64,000 nucleotides of DNA from Bacteroidales bacterium (GCA_003150235.1 QAMW01000023.1:1-64000); one strand, 5' to 3'; counted from the first letter of the stretch, positions 18,553-28,501 are shown. Made by a program: numbers and translations. Notes: generated from the letters alone by a model not told the origin.

Positions 18553-20679
18553 TTATTTCAATAAGTCAACACGACCCTGGCACTCGGTAAGCACATTCTT
18601 TGCGATCGAGCTGCTTACCTCTGCATAGTGAGAGAAGGTCATTGTGCTGGTAGCACGGCCTGATGTGATTGTACGGAGTGCGGTCACATAACCGAACATC
18701 TCTGCAAGAGGTGCCTTTGCCTTTACGACACGGGCGCCGCTGCGGCTGGTCTCCATGCCTTCTACCTGACCGCGACGCTTGTTCAAGTCACCGATCACGT
18801 CACCCATGCTCTCCTCCGGAGTAACTACCTCGATCTTCATGATAGGCTCGAGGAGCACCGGATGTGCCTTCTCTGAAGCCTTCTTGAATGCCTGGATGGC
18901 GCAAAGCTCAAATGAAAGCTGGTCGGAGTCTACCGGGTGGAACGAACCGTCGATTACAGTCACCTTCAGGTGTTCTACGGGATAGCCGGCAAGCACACCG
19001 TTCTTCATTGCGGTCTGGAAGCCCTTCTGGATAGAGGGGATGAACTCCTTGGGGATGTTACCGCCCTTAACCTCGTCGACAAACTGGAGGTTGCCCTCGA
19101 AGCCTTCGTCAACAGGCTCTACGCGTACGATGATATCGGCAAACTTACCGCGACCACCGGTCTGCTTCTTGAATACCTCGCGGAGTTCAACCGGCTCGGT
19201 GATGGCTTCCTTGTAGGTTACCTGCGGACGGCCCTGGTTACATTCTACCTTGAACTCGCGGCGCAGACGGTCGATGATGATGTCAAGGTGAAGCTCACCC
19301 ATACCCGAGATGACAGTCTGACCGGTTTCCTCGTTGGTCTCTACACGGAAGGTCGGGTCTTCCTCAGCAAGTTTCTGGAGTCCTACGCCAAGTTTGTCAA
19401 GGTCCTTCTGGGTCTTGGGCTCTACGGCTATACCGATCACGGGATCGGGGAATTCCATTGCCTCAAGCACGATAGGTGCGTCTTCTGCACAAAGGGTATC
19501 ACCTGTGCGGATATCCTTGAAACCTACACCTGCGCCTATATCGCCACACTCGATTTCCTCTTTCGGGTTCTGCTTGTTGGAGTGCATCTGGAACAGACGT
19601 GACACACGCTCCTTCTTGCCTGAACGGCTGTTGAGCACGTAAGAGCCTGCCTCGACGTTACCTGAGTAAACGCGGAAGAAGCAGAGACGGCCTACATAGG
19701 GGTCAGTTGCGATCTTGAATGCGAGAGCACACATCGGAGCCTCGGTAGAGGGCTCGCGGGTAAGGATTTCGTCGGGATTGTCGACTGCGTGACCCTCAAC
19801 GGCGCCTGCATCAAGCGGGCTGGGAAGATATGCACACACGCTGTCAAGAAGCGGCTGTACACCCTTGTTCTTGAACGAGCTGCCGCAGATCATCGGCACG
19901 ATGCTCATCGAAAGCGTACCGGCGCGGAGTGCCTTGCGGATTTCGTCCTCCGTGATGGTGCTGGGGTCATCGAAATATTTTGCCATGAGGTCGTCGTCAA
20001 ACTCGGCGATTTTCTCAAGCATCTTGTCGCGCCACTCCTCGGCTTCTGCCTGGAGGCTGGCGGGGATTTCCTCTACGGAGTAGTCGGCGCCCATCGACTC
20101 GTCGTGCCAGTAGATAGCCTTCATGGTCACGAGGTCTACGACTCCCTTGAATGTCTCTTCAGCTCCGATAGGTATCTGGATAGGACAGGGGTTTGCGCCA
20201 AGAATTTCCTTAAGCTGGCGAACTACCTCGAAGAAGTTTGCGCCTGAACGGTCCATCTTGTTGACGTAACCGATACGGGGCACATTGTATTTGTCAGCCT
20301 GACGCCATACGGTCTCTGACTGAGGCTCTACACCGCCTACTGCGCAGAATGTGGCGACTGCACCGTCAAGCACACGCAGTGAACGCTCCACCTCTACAGT
20401 GAAGTCAACGTGTCCCGGGGTGTCAATCAAGTTGATTTTAAATTTCTCGCCGGCATATTTCCAGAATGTAGTGGTGGCGGCAGAGGTGATTGTGATACCA
20501 CGCTCCTGCTCCTGCTCCATCCAGTCCATTGTGGCTGCGCCGTCGTGAACCTCACCGATTTTGTGGGTAAGACCGGTATAGAAAAGTATTCGCTCCGATG
20601 TCGTTGTCTTGCCGGCATCGATATGCGCCATAATACCGATATTACGGGTATATTTTAAGTTTGCGTCTTTAGTTGCCAT
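18553..20679 (-). CDS. fusA: elongation factor G
   Basis: 708 residues, normal for EF-G. The GTPase domain has P-loop AHIDAGKTTTSERILFYTG, switch II DTPGHVDF and NKMD. Domains II-V are complete and include SGMGELHLDIIIDRLRREF and GYVTALRTITSGRA. It drives ribosomal translocation. Position next to rpsG in the str operon supports the housekeeping copy. Confidence 0.97.
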   Translation of the reverse strand: MATKDANLKYTRNIGIMAHIDAGKTTTSERILFYTGLTHKIGEVHDGAATMDWMEQEQERGITITSAATTTFWKYAGEKFKINLIDTPGHVDFTVEVERSLRVLDGAVATFCAVGGVEPQSETVWRQADKYNVPRIGYVNKMDRSGANFFEVVRQLKEILGANPCPIQIPIGAEETFKGVVDLVTMKAIYWHDESMGADYSVEEIPASLQAEAEEWRDKMLEKIAEFDDDLMAKYFDDPSTITEDEIRKALRAGTLSMSIVPMICGSSFKNKGVQPLLDSVCAYLPSPLDAGAVEGHAVDNPDEILTREPSTEAPMCALAFKIATDPYVGRLCFFRVYSGNVEAGSYVLNSRSGKKERVSRLFQMHSNKQNPKEEIECGDIGAGVGFKDIRTGDTLCAEDAPIVLEAMEFPDPVIGIAVEPKTQKDLDKLGVGLQKLAEEDPTFRVETNEETGQTVISGMGELHLDIIIDRLRREFKVECNQGRPQVTYKEAITEPVELREVFKKQTGGRGKFADIIVRVEPVDEGFEGNLQFVDEVKGGNIPKEFIPSIQKGFQTAMKNGVLAGYPVEHLKVTVIDGSFHPVDSDQLSFELCAIQAFKKASEKAHPVLLEPIMKIEVVTPEESMGDVIGDLNKRRGQVEGMETSRSGARVVKAKAPLAEMFGYVTALRTITSGRATSTMTFSHYAEVSSSIAKNVLTECQGRVDLLK

Positions 20680-20713
20680 TATCGGATGATAATTGTTAGT
20701 GAATCATATTAAA

Positions 20714-21190
20714 TTAGAAACGGAAATGAGCGAATGCGCGGTTGGCCTCTGCCATCTTGTGCATGTCTTCTTTGCGTTTGAACGCACCGCCCTGTTCGTT
20801 GTATGCGTCTACAATTTCAGCTGCGAGCTTGTCAGCCATGGTCTTGCCGCCACGCTTGCGGGCATAGATGATAAGATTTTTCATCGAGATAGACTCTTTG
20901 CGGTCAGGGCGGATCTCAGTAGGAACCTGGAATGTGGCACCGCCGACACGACGCGACTTAACCTCTACCTGGGGAGTCACATTCTCAAGTGCCTTCCTCC
21001 AGATCTCAAGGGCGGTCTTCTCTTCGTTGGGCAATTTTGACTTCACAGTCTCAAGTGCGGTATAGAATATGGTGTAAGAAGTGTTCTTTTTACCGTCATA
21101 CATCAGGTGGTTTACAAATTTTGACACTCTTACGTCATGAAAAACGGGATCGGGCAATACAATCCGTTTTTTAGGCTTTGCTTTTCTCAT
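20714..21190 (-). CDS. rpsG: 30S ribosomal protein S7
   Basis: 158 residues. MRKAKPKKRIVLPDPVFHDV start, VSKFVNHLMYDGKKNTSYTI and VEVKSRRVGGATFQVPTEIR. It initiates 30S head assembly. A 165-bp gap with no gene separates it from rpsL. Confidence 0.97.
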   Translation of the reverse strand: MRKAKPKKRIVLPDPVFHDVRVSKFVNHLMYDGKKNTSYTIFYTALETVKSKLPNEEKTALEIWRKALENVTPQVEVKSRRVGGATFQVPTEIRPDRKESISMKNLIIYARKRGGKTMADKLAAEIVDAYNEQGGAFKRKEDMHKMAEANRAFAHFRF

Positions 21191-21355
21191 TGTTTAATTA
21201 AGTTGTGTTTTTGGTTGCTTGGCTGCTTTTTATTCTTCAACTCGGCTCTCTTGCCTCGTTTACTCAACCTAAATCGCTGTCCAATAAATCAAAAACGAAG
21301 TTGTAATTAACTGGGTTTTGTTTATCTCTGCTGCTCTTTGAGCGCCGGGTGTTTA

Positions 21356-21760
21356 TTACTTCTTACCCTTTGCTGCGGGGGCTGCTCCCGGTTTCGGACG
21401 CTTCGCTCCGTATTTTGAACGACGCTGGGTGCGATCCTTTACTCCGCTGGTATCAAGTGTGCCGCGTACGATGTGGTAACGTACACCCGGAAGGTCTTTT
21501 ACACGACCGCCGCGCACAAGCACGATTGAGTGCTCCTGAAGGTTGTGACCTTCGCCGGGGATGTAAGAGTTGACCTCTTTTCCATTGGTGAGACGAACAC
21601 GTGCGACTTTACGCATTGCAGAGTTAGGCTTCTTGGGGGTTGTGGTGTAAACTCTCACACACACGCCGCGACGCTGCGGGCAGCTGTCCAGCGCAGGAGA
21701 CTTACTCTTATCCTCAAGAGCTACACGTCCTTTTCTTACTAATTGCTGAATTGTAGGCAT
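21356..21760 (-). CDS. rpsL: 30S ribosomal protein S12
   Basis: 134 residues. MPTIQQLVRKGRVALEDKSK start; the two loops that determine streptomycin response carry the ordinary residues: Lys in TTTPKKPNSAMRKVARVRL and Lys in RGGRVKDLPGVRYHIVRG. It is the first gene of the long ribosomal cluster. Confidence 0.97.
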   Translation of the reverse strand: MPTIQQLVRKGRVALEDKSKSPALDSCPQRRGVCVRVYTTTPKKPNSAMRKVARVRLTNGKEVNSYIPGEGHNLQEHSIVLVRGGRVKDLPGVRYHIVRGTLDTSGVKDRTQRRSKYGAKRPKPGAAPAAKGKK

Positions 21761-21899
21761 CTTAGTTGTTGTTTTTACTTAAATGTTTATTATCGTTGTT
21801 ATTCTTCGTTTATCCTCAGCATAACGGCGCAAGCCACCTATCGTCTTGAATTACAATACTGTAGACAGGTCAACTCGCGCTACACGCTCAAAAACTTTG

Positions 21900-21931
21900 C
21901 AAAGTTAGCTACTAAATTGCTATTTTCCAAA
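21900..21931 (-). promoter_or_regulatory. promoter of the str-S10-spc-alpha cluster
   Basis: On the minus strand TTTG (21931-21928), 20 bp, TAACTTTG (21907-21900), identical in -7 box and spacing to the distal rRNA promoter. The resulting leader to rpsL would be about 130 nt. Confidence 0.75.
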
Positions 21932-21934
21932 TAA

Positions 21935-22309
21935 TTCGCTCTAAAATCACGCTTTTTCACGATTATTATCGCTTAAAGCCTCTTTTCACCATTTTTCAGC
22001 ACATTTTATTACCTTTAATATATTTTAACGGCAAATGATCTGTATAAAAAAATATCTGCGCTCCATGCCCTGACACCAACCTCGCGTAGCTGTAGGGGCT
22101 TGTGGAAGCTCAATGTCACTAACCTTGGTGACGGAGCCATAAATCCCCGAAAGGGGGATTCATCCTGTTATCCGCGGGTAATGCCGAAGGCATACCCGTG
22201 GCTCAAGCTCCTCTCTCCTCGGCTCAACCCCGAGAGCGGGTTGCATTGTTATTGTAGGACCTATATTCCACGGGCGCACCTCCGCCGCTCACGCTAACCG
22301 ATAAGGGGC
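21935..22309. other. intergenic stretch with GC-rich hairpins
   Basis: No gene is supported between the rpsL promoter and the TlpA-like gene. The first part is AT-rich. From about 22085 it becomes GC-rich with back-to-back hairpins, for example AATCCCC/GGGGATT (22142-22160) and a 10-bp stem with one bulge at 22175-22198. These could be decayed palindromic repeats; function unknown. Confidence 0.5.
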
Positions 22310-24496
22310 TCATTTCAGCTCCACCCCATACCCTTTAAGGGTCTCGCGCAGCTGGCTATGTGTAAAATTATCGCTCAACACCTTCCCGTCTCGGTCCAAA
22401 AGCACATAGTGCGGTATGCCGTTAAACCCGAACAGGTCTCGCAACCGGTTGAAATCTGTGGCACTGATGCGGTGTGTTGTCTCCCCGGCAAGATTGGCGG
22501 CTACATATTTTTCGTAAGTCTCCAATGGCGACTCTCCTTCACTTGTCACAAATATCATCTTGAAATCAGGGTTGTCGAGATTTGCCTTGCGCATTTCGGC
22601 GGAATGTTCGATGGTGTAGCGACATGGTCCGCATCCCGTGCTCCAGAAATCCACAAGCACATATTTTCCCTTGTGAGGGGCGATGAGTACTTTCATCACT
22701 CTTCCCCGTTCATCATCGGGAAGCTCGTATGAGTCTGTACTGAATATCTTTTTGAAATAGTCGTTTACTGCGGAAAGTATGACCGGCTCTGTGATTGCTT
22801 TTGACTGATTCAGCTCTTCAAGAAACAGTGTGATTCCCTCCCGGCTGAAGTTGTCAGGCTTCATGCCGCTCCAGCTGCATATCTTTGACGCGAGTGCCGC
22901 CTGCCATAACAGCGGGATACCCTCCGTACCCGCAAACTCCCTCATAAACTGCGATTGCTTCCCGGCATACTTTACCTCGTCGCATGGTCTTTCGGGAGCC
23001 GGCAATGTTACATTTTCAAGATAGGCTGTCAATTTATCAGTCATGCCGTTTCTTCTGGCAATTTCACTTATATTCACCGTGAAATATTTCAGCATGTCGT
23101 CAAGTGTCAGATATACGGTCTTGCCGAGATTTTCATTGATAAACTGCAGCGACACCTCTTCTGCAGGAGTGAGCGTCGCGCCCTGCTCTTTCAGGTAGCC
23201 GAGTCCCAGATCGCCCACATACACGGTATATAGATATGGAAGATTGTTGACCTCAAATATGCCGCTGAAAGCAAGCCGGTTGGAAAGCATATTCATCCCG
23301 ACAAGCGTCCGGGGGTCACTGTCCGAAAGCAGCTCCTTCAGCGGAAGGAAAAATTCAGGGGTCACAGGCTCTCTGAGCGATGCGGCAAGGGAATCTTCAC
23401 GTCTTACATCTCTACGCATCATCTCATAGTCGAGCAGCATCTTAGCCTTTAGCATCTTTCTTTGGCTGTCAACGAGCTTCTTTGTAAGGGGATTAAGTGA
23501 TGCACCGGCGATATACCCGTCAATATCCGCATTAAAGTCTCTTAGCCATTCGTCAATCTGCGCCGACGCCTCCGTGGGAGTCATCGTTTTGTAAATGTCG
23601 CCGATCCATGTAATTTGACATGTCGGTGCGTCGTCGATTTCCCGGTTGATGTCACCGAGCTCTCCGCCATACCTCGCTATAGGCGGCTTCGCCGTGGTGC
23701 GTTCCATGACTCTGTCGTTCTGATAACGCAGCATCTCTTCCCAGTCAAGCAGGATATCCAGGTCTCTGGACGGCTCAAGATAGAAGCTCAGCCATCCGTA
23801 ACGGCCGAGATTGGCGGAGACGCAACCCGGCATGTTCATCTTGATTGTCTTTTCAAAATTTCCATCGGCATCCACGTCTACGCTCAACGGATTGCTTTCG
23901 CCGGTCAGATTATCGTATGCGTAGATAAGGAAATTACTTATCCCGACACGAGGGTCGTAACCGTTGATATGTCCGGTGAGGCGGCTTTCACCATGTTGAA
24001 AGAACTCCGTCGGCTCTCCCGGATAAGGCTTCTCATGCCGTGTACTCCACTCATCGGGATTGACAGTCGCGGGTTTGGAGGCAGTGCCGCCATCAAGACG
24101 CAGCCCGCAGATACTCCATGACTCCGCGTCATAATTGACACATTTTACTTTCTCCGGAATCGGCGGGAACACGACGGTGAAATCCGCCGTGCCTTCATCG
24201 GGCATCCAGTATTGCTCGTTAAATACGAAACCTTCCGCCCTCACCGGACAATACCTCGTGTCGGTGAGCGTGTCTACCAGACAATACGTACTGTCCATCC
24301 TCACCCAGAAATGCGGTCGGTACTCGATATGCACATTCATCCGCGTCGCGGTGTCGCTCCGCTCTATGCTCGTCACTGTCATTACCGCGCTACCCCTCGC
24401 TTCATAATCGGGATGGTCTATTACCTCTGTACGGCTTCCCCGGGCGGCGGTTGCAGTTAACGCGACCGCCAGCACCTGTAGCAAAAATCCTTTCAT
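22310..24496 (-). CDS. TlpA-like thiol-disulfide oxidoreductase, large
   Basis: 728 residues with an N-terminal signal peptide (MKGFLLQVLAVALTATAARG), so exported. The last ~140 residues are a thioredoxin fold: VLVDFWSTGCGPCRYTIEHS carries the redox CGPC motif and NGIPHYVLLDRDGKVL the cis-Pro loop. The ~580 residues before it are mostly beta-rich and helical without a motif I can name; Bacteroidetes have many such proteins with a DUF-type domain before the thioredoxin domain. Partner proteins are unknown and it is not in an operon. Confidence 0.85.
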   Translation of the reverse strand: MKGFLLQVLAVALTATAARGSRTEVIDHPDYEARGSAVMTVTSIERSDTATRMNVHIEYRPHFWVRMDSTYCLVDTLTDTRYCPVRAEGFVFNEQYWMPDEGTADFTVVFPPIPEKVKCVNYDAESWSICGLRLDGGTASKPATVNPDEWSTRHEKPYPGEPTEFFQHGESRLTGHINGYDPRVGISNFLIYAYDNLTGESNPLSVDVDADGNFEKTIKMNMPGCVSANLGRYGWLSFYLEPSRDLDILLDWEEMLRYQNDRVMERTTAKPPIARYGGELGDINREIDDAPTCQITWIGDIYKTMTPTEASAQIDEWLRDFNADIDGYIAGASLNPLTKKLVDSQRKMLKAKMLLDYEMMRRDVRREDSLAASLREPVTPEFFLPLKELLSDSDPRTLVGMNMLSNRLAFSGIFEVNNLPYLYTVYVGDLGLGYLKEQGATLTPAEEVSLQFINENLGKTVYLTLDDMLKYFTVNISEIARRNGMTDKLTAYLENVTLPAPERPCDEVKYAGKQSQFMREFAGTEGIPLLWQAALASKICSWSGMKPDNFSREGITLFLEELNQSKAITEPVILSAVNDYFKKIFSTDSYELPDDERGRVMKVLIAPHKGKYVLVDFWSTGCGPCRYTIEHSAEMRKANLDNPDFKMIFVTSEGESPLETYEKYVAANLAGETTHRISATDFNRLRDLFGFNGIPHYVLLDRDGKVLSDNFTHSQLRETLKGYGVELK

Positions 24497-24777
24497 TTTA
24501 CTTATCTTAATATATATTCTTTGAATCTACCCTCTGTCACTCGCTTTGCAGCGATTTTTCTGATTTCCTGCAAAGGCAATCCTTATTATTTAATCCTTAT
24601 TCCTTTATACTTAATACTTATTACTTAATCCTTAATTTGTCTCCCGCTAAATTAGTTATAATAGCTATGATAGCTAAATCAGCTATCTAAACTACTAAAT
24701 ATTTAGTACTCTAAATATAGTACATTCCTTCAAGCTAAACCTCTCTTTAACCTTATTTAACTTTAAAATTCCCTTTC
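24497..24777. other. AT-rich intergenic stretch
   Basis: No gene. From about 24585 to 24725 there are short imperfect repeats built from TTAATCCTTATT- and TAGCTAT-like words. A MITE-like element follows at 24778. Confidence 0.5.
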
Positions 24778-24942
24778 GTAACTATTCAGCGACTCCAACA
24801 GCATGATTACTATTAAATTGTAGGGATGCTCCCCGGAGCATCCGCCCCATTATGGTCCATTAACCCTGGTTTCGAATGCGCCATGGTGCATCCCTACCTG
24901 ATAATGAGGCTCTTATATTGACAATATTCGCTAAATAGTTAC
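24778..24942 (+). repeat. 165-bp MITE-like element, copy 1
   Basis: The ends are near-perfect terminal inverted repeats: GTAACTATTCAGCGA at 24778 and TCGCTAAATAGTTAC ending at 24942. Inside is a palindrome GGATGCTCCCCGGAGCATCC. A second copy of exactly the same length lies inverted at 33105-33269; by hand alignment roughly five of six positions match, without gaps. No coding capacity and no clear target-site duplication. Confidence 0.8.
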
Positions 24943-24946
24943 CTTT

Positions 24947-25657
24947 TCAATCAAGCCCGGCGCGCTCAAGCATGTTCCTGTCCGCGAAGATATCCTCCGT
25001 TTTTCCGTCGGCTACTACATGACCTCGCGACATCACTATCGTGCGGCTGCACAACGCCTTCACCATATCCATGTCATGCGTAGCTATAATGCATGTATGC
25101 CGAAATTGCCCTATCCTCTCGATAAGCAGTTTCCGCGCATGAGGGTCGAGATTGCTCGACGGCTCGTCAAGCACAAGTACATCAGGTTCCATCGCAAGCA
25201 CTCCCGCGATGGCTACACTACGTTTCTGGCCGCCCGACAGCTCATATACAGGTCGCTCACGCAGCTCGTATGCACCCACTGCTTTCAGCGACTCCGACAC
25301 GCGACGGTTCACCTCCTCGTAAGGCAATTTCATATTTGCCGGACCAAACCCCACATCCTCCTCCACCGTCGGCATGAACAGTTGGTCATCGGGATTCTGA
25401 AACACAAGCCCGACAGTGCGCCTGATTATCGGCAACGTCTCCTTCGTAATAGGCACATCACCTATTACAACGCTGCCCTTTTGTGGAATAAGCAGTCCGT
25501 TGGTGTGCATTATGAGTGTGGACTTTCCGGCGCCGTTGGCGCCCACAAGCCCCACTTTCTCCCCATGAGTGATTAGAAACGACACATCGTCCAGCGCCTT
25601 CAGCCCATTGGGATAGCTATATGTCACATGATCAAATTTTACGTAATGATGACTCAT
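24947..25657 (-). CDS. cbiO: cobalt/nickel ECF transporter ATPase CbiO
   Basis: 236 residues, one ABC ATPase domain: Walker A GLVGANGAGKST, Q-loop in VGLVFQNPDDQLFMPTVEED, signature YELSGGQKRSVAIAG, Walker B VLVLDEPSSNLDP and a switch His in IIATHDMD. It powers uptake by the CbiMQO complex in the inner membrane. It is the third gene of a cbiM-cbiQ-cbiO operon. Metal preference (Co or Ni) cannot be told from the ATPase. Confidence 0.93.
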   Translation of the reverse strand: MSHHYVKFDHVTYSYPNGLKALDDVSFLITHGEKVGLVGANGAGKSTLIMHTNGLLIPQKGSVVIGDVPITKETLPIIRRTVGLVFQNPDDQLFMPTVEEDVGFGPANMKLPYEEVNRRVSESLKAVGAYELRERPVYELSGGQKRSVAIAGVLAMEPDVLVLDEPSSNLDPHARKLLIERIGQFRHTCIIATHDMDMVKALCSRTIVMSRGHVVADGKTEDIFADRNMLERAGLD

Positions 25658-25674
25658 CCTCTAAACCCTAAACT

Positions 25675-26469
25675 TTAAACCATAAACCCTAAACCACAAA
25701 CATTAACCCACCTGCACAGCACCATTAGCACCGTGGCGACACCCACAAACACCGTGTCACGCATCTGCCATTTCATCTTCACCATCGACCTCAGCTCTCC
25801 GGTGAAGCCGCGCGACACCATCGCGCTATGAATGCGCTGCGCACGGTTCACGGTTCTTATAAGCAGCTGACCCACGAATGTGCCCCACATCTTCACGCCG
25901 TAATTTTTCCTGCCGTAGCTGCGCGACTTACGCGCACGGTCCATGTCGATTGCCTCCTCCACGAGTACATATATATAACGGTACACAAGCAGCAGCTGGG
26001 TAGTGAAAATCCCCGGCACACCCATTTTACCCAGCCCGCGGCACACTCGGTAAAAACCGGTGCTCATTACAAGCACAAGCACCATCTGCACCGAAAGCAA
26101 GCCCCGCAGCAGTATCGACACAAACTCCACCCATCCACGCGTTATGACGAAATCCCCGATATGAAGCATCGGCTCTCTCTGGAATATAGGGTTGAATATG
26201 CCTATAAACGCTATGAATGGCAGAGTGTACAACGACTTTCTGAACACCTCGCCATAACTCAATCCCCCCATCGCACACGCTATGATGGGAAATATCCAGA
26301 ATATCACGATGCCCTGAAGCGCATCGAGCGACACTGACAGCACAGCTATTATATATAGGAGCGTAACGACCGTCTTGGCACGAGGGTCAAGACGGTGGAG
26401 CATGCTCTCGCCACGCGAGGCATGTTCCACCGCTTTAATCTCTATCAATGCCTTTTCAAGCGCCGTCAT
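25675..26469 (-). CDS. cbiQ: cobalt/nickel ECF transporter transmembrane protein CbiQ
   Basis: 264 residues with about five membrane segments. The coupling-helix motif of CbiQ/EcfT proteins is seen as ARKSRSYGRKNYG near residue 180 and in RAQRIHSAMVSRGFTGE. It links CbiO to the substrate-binding CbiM. It lies 29 bp after cbiM and 17 bp before cbiO. Confidence 0.9.
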   Translation of the reverse strand: MTALEKALIEIKAVEHASRGESMLHRLDPRAKTVVTLLYIIAVLSVSLDALQGIVIFWIFPIIACAMGGLSYGEVFRKSLYTLPFIAFIGIFNPIFQREPMLHIGDFVITRGWVEFVSILLRGLLSVQMVLVLVMSTGFYRVCRGLGKMGVPGIFTTQLLLVYRYIYVLVEEAIDMDRARKSRSYGRKNYGVKMWGTFVGQLLIRTVNRAQRIHSAMVSRGFTGELRSMVKMKWQMRDTVFVGVATVLMVLCRWVNVCGLGFMV

Positions 26470-26498
26470 GTCGTGCTGTTATATATTTCCCGATATCT

Positions 26499-27464
26499 TT
26501 ACGCCGTGTGCTTTTTCTTGGTAAAGGCGGCACATACAACCCATACGAGCGCCACCACGATACCACACCCTATGATGCCTGACCACGTGCTTTCGTAATC
26601 GGGCAGAAACGACGTCGACTTCTGCACCGAAGCTATGGTGTGAGCCATTGCCGCACTCGCGGCAGGCAAATCGGTCGAACCCGTTATTTTCGCGATTGAC
26701 CACTCAAGTCCGTCGGGATTTGCCGATGCTATCCACGTGAATGCCACTCCGAGCACCACGGCTATACCCAGAAACACAAGTGCCGCACGTTTATAATTGC
26801 CCGCACTCTTGCCCGTCTCCCTCCGATAACCGGCGAGCAGCGACGGTTGGTAAAGCTTCACGAAATAGAGCACCGCTGCGGTGGCTATTCCCTCTCCGAT
26901 ACCTATAAAGAAATGTATGGATGTCATCAATCCTAAGAATTCCTTGGCGGGAAGTGCAGTCACACCTGAGAGTTCCGTCTCTGCAGTCACAAGCAACGCT
27001 CCAAGTTCAAGACCTACAACCGATGCCACGATAGCGGCGGTTATCACGCGCCACGTCTTTTCTCCGCTGCCCGCAATCGGGCGATATATAAAAGGATATG
27101 CAATCAAGGTCGAGCACACACCCATATTAAGAAGGTTGCATCCGAGTGCCATAAGCCCCCCGTCGGCAAATATCAGACATTGCACCACAAGCACCGATGC
27201 AAGCGTCAGGAATGCCGCCCAGGGACCGAGCAATGCCCCAAGCAGGATACCCCCTACTATATGACCGCTCGACCCGGTGCCGGGAATTGTAAAATTTATC
27301 ATCTGGGCGGCAAACACAAATGCGCCCATCACCCCCATCAGGGGCACGAGGTTTTCGGTGGCACTCTTTTTTACCTTACGTGCCGATACCGCGAGCAATG
27401 TCACCGACACTGCCGCAGCCACTCCCGCCACCGCCGGCGAGACAAGTGCATCAGCCATGTGCAT
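26499..27464 (-). CDS. cbiM: cobalt/nickel ECF transporter substrate subunit CbiM fused to a PDGLE domain
   Basis: 321 residues. It begins MHMADALVSP; the His at position 2 is a metal ligand in CbiM/NikM proteins. About six membrane segments follow (GTGSSGHIVGGILLGALLGP is the conserved CbiM core). After residue ~240 comes a PDGLE domain (ANPDGLEWSIAKI) and a final membrane helix, the part that is a separate small protein (CbiN- or NikN-like) in many bacteria. First gene of the operon. I found no cobalamin riboswitch in the 480 bp upstream. Confidence 0.9.
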   Translation of the reverse strand: MHMADALVSPAVAGVAAAVSVTLLAVSARKVKKSATENLVPLMGVMGAFVFAAQMINFTIPGTGSSGHIVGGILLGALLGPWAAFLTLASVLVVQCLIFADGGLMALGCNLLNMGVCSTLIAYPFIYRPIAGSGEKTWRVITAAIVASVVGLELGALLVTAETELSGVTALPAKEFLGLMTSIHFFIGIGEGIATAAVLYFVKLYQPSLLAGYRRETGKSAGNYKRAALVFLGIAVVLGVAFTWIASANPDGLEWSIAKITGSTDLPAASAAMAHTIASVQKSTSFLPDYESTWSGIIGCGIVVALVWVVCAAFTKKKHTA

Positions 27465-27641
27465 AATCTGTCCTTTTTAACATTTCAAATATAAACACCT
27501 CATCCCCCCATTCAGTTTACCGCCCCCTTACACCTCAACCTGAAACCACACCCCGTTCACCGCGCGCAACTGTAGGGGCGCATGGTAGTGCAACCACCCC
27601 CAACACCCCCTAACCTCCCCGCCATCCCCAACCCCAAATCC
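27465..27641. other. intergenic stretch, C-rich
   Basis: Start-proximal region of the cbiM operon. It is C-rich on the plus strand and carries no convincing promoter or riboswitch. A word TGTAGGGGCGCATGGTAGTGC near 27572 resembles part of the MITE core, without its ends. Confidence 0.4.
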
Positions 27642-27740
27642 CCTAACGACCCTAAACTCCCTATTGACCCTATCGACCCTAAACTCCCTATTGACCTTAG
27701 AGTCCCTATTGACCCTATTGATCCTAAAGCCCCTATCCAA
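27642..27740. repeat. 9-bp tandem repeat array, 11 units
   Basis: Eleven consecutive 9-bp units with consensus CCTATTGAC, variants CCTAAACTC and CCTATCGAC. Because 9 is a multiple of 3 it opens frames on both strands, with low-complexity translations that I do not regard as genes. It lies between the divergent cbiM and sigma-factor genes. Confidence 0.85.
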
Positions 27741-27881
27741 AATCTACAAAATCAGCCCATGTCACAAAATATTTATAATTATGTAACAATTATGTAATTA
27801 TTAATTAAGCCCACTCACATCTGATTAACAGCATTTTATAAATTAACAAAAGTTAAAAATAAAATTTTACCCTAATTTTTA

Positions 27882-27911
27882 TTTGATTTTTAAAAATTAT
27901 CCGTACATTTG
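27882..27911 (+). promoter_or_regulatory. promoter of the sigma factor gene
   Basis: TTTG (27882-27885), 18 bp, TACATTTG (27904-27911), followed by a leader of about 75 nt. Confidence 0.65.
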
Positions 27912-27994
27912 CATTGTAATCGTTCTGTAACAAGTTTGCAAGATGATTGCAACAACAAAACAGAATGATTAAACCAATTAAACAATTATCGATT

Positions 27995-28501
27995 ATGGGT
28001 ACTTCTTCAAATTTTCAGACAAAGCTTCTCGGACTTCAAAACAACCTTTTGAATTTTGCTTATTTGCTCACTTCTAACCGTGACGACGCTTACGACCTCC
28101 TTCAGGATACCACGCTGAAGGCGCTCGACAATCAGGATAAATATGTCGACAACACCAACTTCAAAGGATGGGTGTTCACAATCATGCGCAACATATTTAT
28201 CAATAACTACCGCAAGATTTCTCGCGCCGCCACAGTAGTGGATCAGACTGAAGACCTCTATCATCTAAATCTTCCGCAGGATTCCGGATTCGAGACTCCG
28301 GAAGGATCAATCGCGGCAAAAGACATAACCGCAGCTATCAACTCGTTCAGCGACGAGTACCGCATACCGTTCTCTATGCATGTTGCGGGTTATAAATATA
28401 ATGAAATTGCAGAACAAATGAACCTCCCTCTTGGCACAGTCAAGAGCCGCATATTCTTCGCGCGCCAGCGCCTTCAGGAAATGCTTAAAGACTATCGCTA
28501 A
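27995..28501 (+). CDS. ECF-type RNA polymerase sigma-70 factor
   Basis: 168 residues from the chosen ATG at 27995 (MGTSSNFQTKLL); an upstream ATG at 27947 in frame would add 16 residues with no sigma homology. Region 2 is seen in DDAYDLLQDTTLKALDNQDK and FKGWVFTIMRNIFINNYRK; region 4 in YKYNEIAEQMNLPLGTVKSR, the DNA-contacting helix-turn-helix. No anti-sigma gene is adjacent. It resembles the EcfO/BT_-type orphan sigma factors of Bacteroidetes; targets unknown. Confidence 0.92.
   Translation: MGTSSNFQTKLLGLQNNLLNFAYLLTSNRDDAYDLLQDTTLKALDNQDKYVDNTNFKGWVFTIMRNIFINNYRKISRAATVVDQTEDLYHLNLPQDSGFETPEGSIAAKDITAAINSFSDEYRIPFSMHVAGYKYNEIAEQMNLPLGTVKSRIFFARQRLQEMLKDYR

Noticed and set aside
27528..27797. 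open frames through the 9-bp repeat array on both strands
   Set aside because: Produced by a repeat whose period is a multiple of three; the peptides are low complexity and there is no start signal.
27465..27900. cobalamin riboswitch upstream of cbiM
   Set aside because: I looked for the conserved B12-box and did not find it; a weak promoter may be hidden in the C-rich stretch.
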